Source: Euphorbia lathyris
Taxonomy: Eukaryota; Streptophyta; Magnoliopsida; Malpighiales; Euphorbiaceae
Reading direction: 5' to 3'
DNA: 64,000 nucleotides
NCBI RefSeq assembly: GCF_963576675.1
Contig: NC_088912.1
Coordinates: 101,275,895 to 101,339,894 of the forward strand
Program-made: the position numbers and the translations under genes
Part shown: positions 63,890 through 64,000 of the stretch, one piece after another
How the letters are laid out: the number at the start of each line of letters is the position of its first letter
How positions within the stretch are numbered: position 1 is the stretch's first letter
The notes under the pieces: model-generated
What the model was told of the DNA's origin: nothing
Database searches by the model: none
Seen by the model: only the letters and a program-made list of their open reading frames with translations

Positions 63890-64000
63890 CCATCTAAATA
63901 GCAATAAAAAGACATTAAAATAAGAGTTTTGCTATTCGTCGCCCCTATTTTCCTTACCGTCGCCTCCTGTTTGACATTTTTGCCCTTTTCATTTTTCATT
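63890..64000. repeat. Transposon terminus-like sequence cut by the window end
   Basis: gttttgctattcgtcgcccc...ccttaccgtcgcc...tttgacatttttgccc resembles a terminal region common in plant DNA transposons. Only one end is in the window. Confidence 0.3.

Overview
This is nuclear DNA of a flowering plant, probably a dicot: it is AT-rich, has plant-type splice sites, a BAHD acyltransferase, an Au-type SINE, and Sirevirus, Athila/Tat-like and CRM-like retrotransposons. The species cannot be fixed from sequence alone. Most of the window is transposable elements. The only apparently intact host gene is a single-exon BAHD acyltransferase at 51529-52863 (+). A four-exon ubiquitin-conjugating-enzyme (E2)-like pseudogene lies at 62666-63419 (-).

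The first 36 kb is one nested cassette. A full-length plant L1-type LINE, flanked by the 14-bp duplication aagcatcattttga (661-674 and 36289-36302), has been split by three LTR retrotransposons. (1) A Sirevirus-like Ty1/copia element lies at 1422-13074 (-). It has gag, a pol with in-frame stops, an intact 968-residue ORF in the envelope position, and a 3' LTR truncated at a junction of filler repeats. (2) A non-autonomous element with 1.5-kb LTRs and an Asp-tRNA primer site lies at 16998-25928 (+), with TSD tctgc. (3) A gag-bearing but pol-less Athila/Tat-like element lies at 26580-35459 (-), with TSD attgt. Removing elements 2 and 3 with one TSD copy each brings the LINE ORF2 back into frame at both junctions.

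From 36.3 to 42.2 kb there are small DNA transposons: a long-TIR foldback at 37036-37552, a MITE at 38989-39273, and a 2.3-kb non-autonomous CACTA at 39431-41758 with TSD aaa. A young CRM-like gypsy element fills 42237-47911 (-). It has TSD ctttg, 512-bp LTRs differing at eight sites, all transitions, and one TGA between RNase H and integrase. Copia debris, a 39-bp tandem repeat, a decayed ORF and a foldback element lead to the BAHD promoter.

Downstream of BAHD are degenerate repeats holding an Au-like SINE with a 19-bp TSD, decayed transposase and unidentified exon fragments, a 1.54-kb solo LTR with TSD ctgat at 59816-61358, and an array of three ~340-bp repeats that starts in the 3' end of the E2 pseudogene. 

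Two themes recur. Each LTR family carries its own short word many times (CTCAGC, ATTCTCGG-CGCGAC, ACGCCCCGCGTA or TCCGCC). The copia and gypsy-like elements also both carry an extra ORF with a shared YPxLVxEFY signature. Identities rest on motif recognition and repeat structure read by eye; no database search was run.
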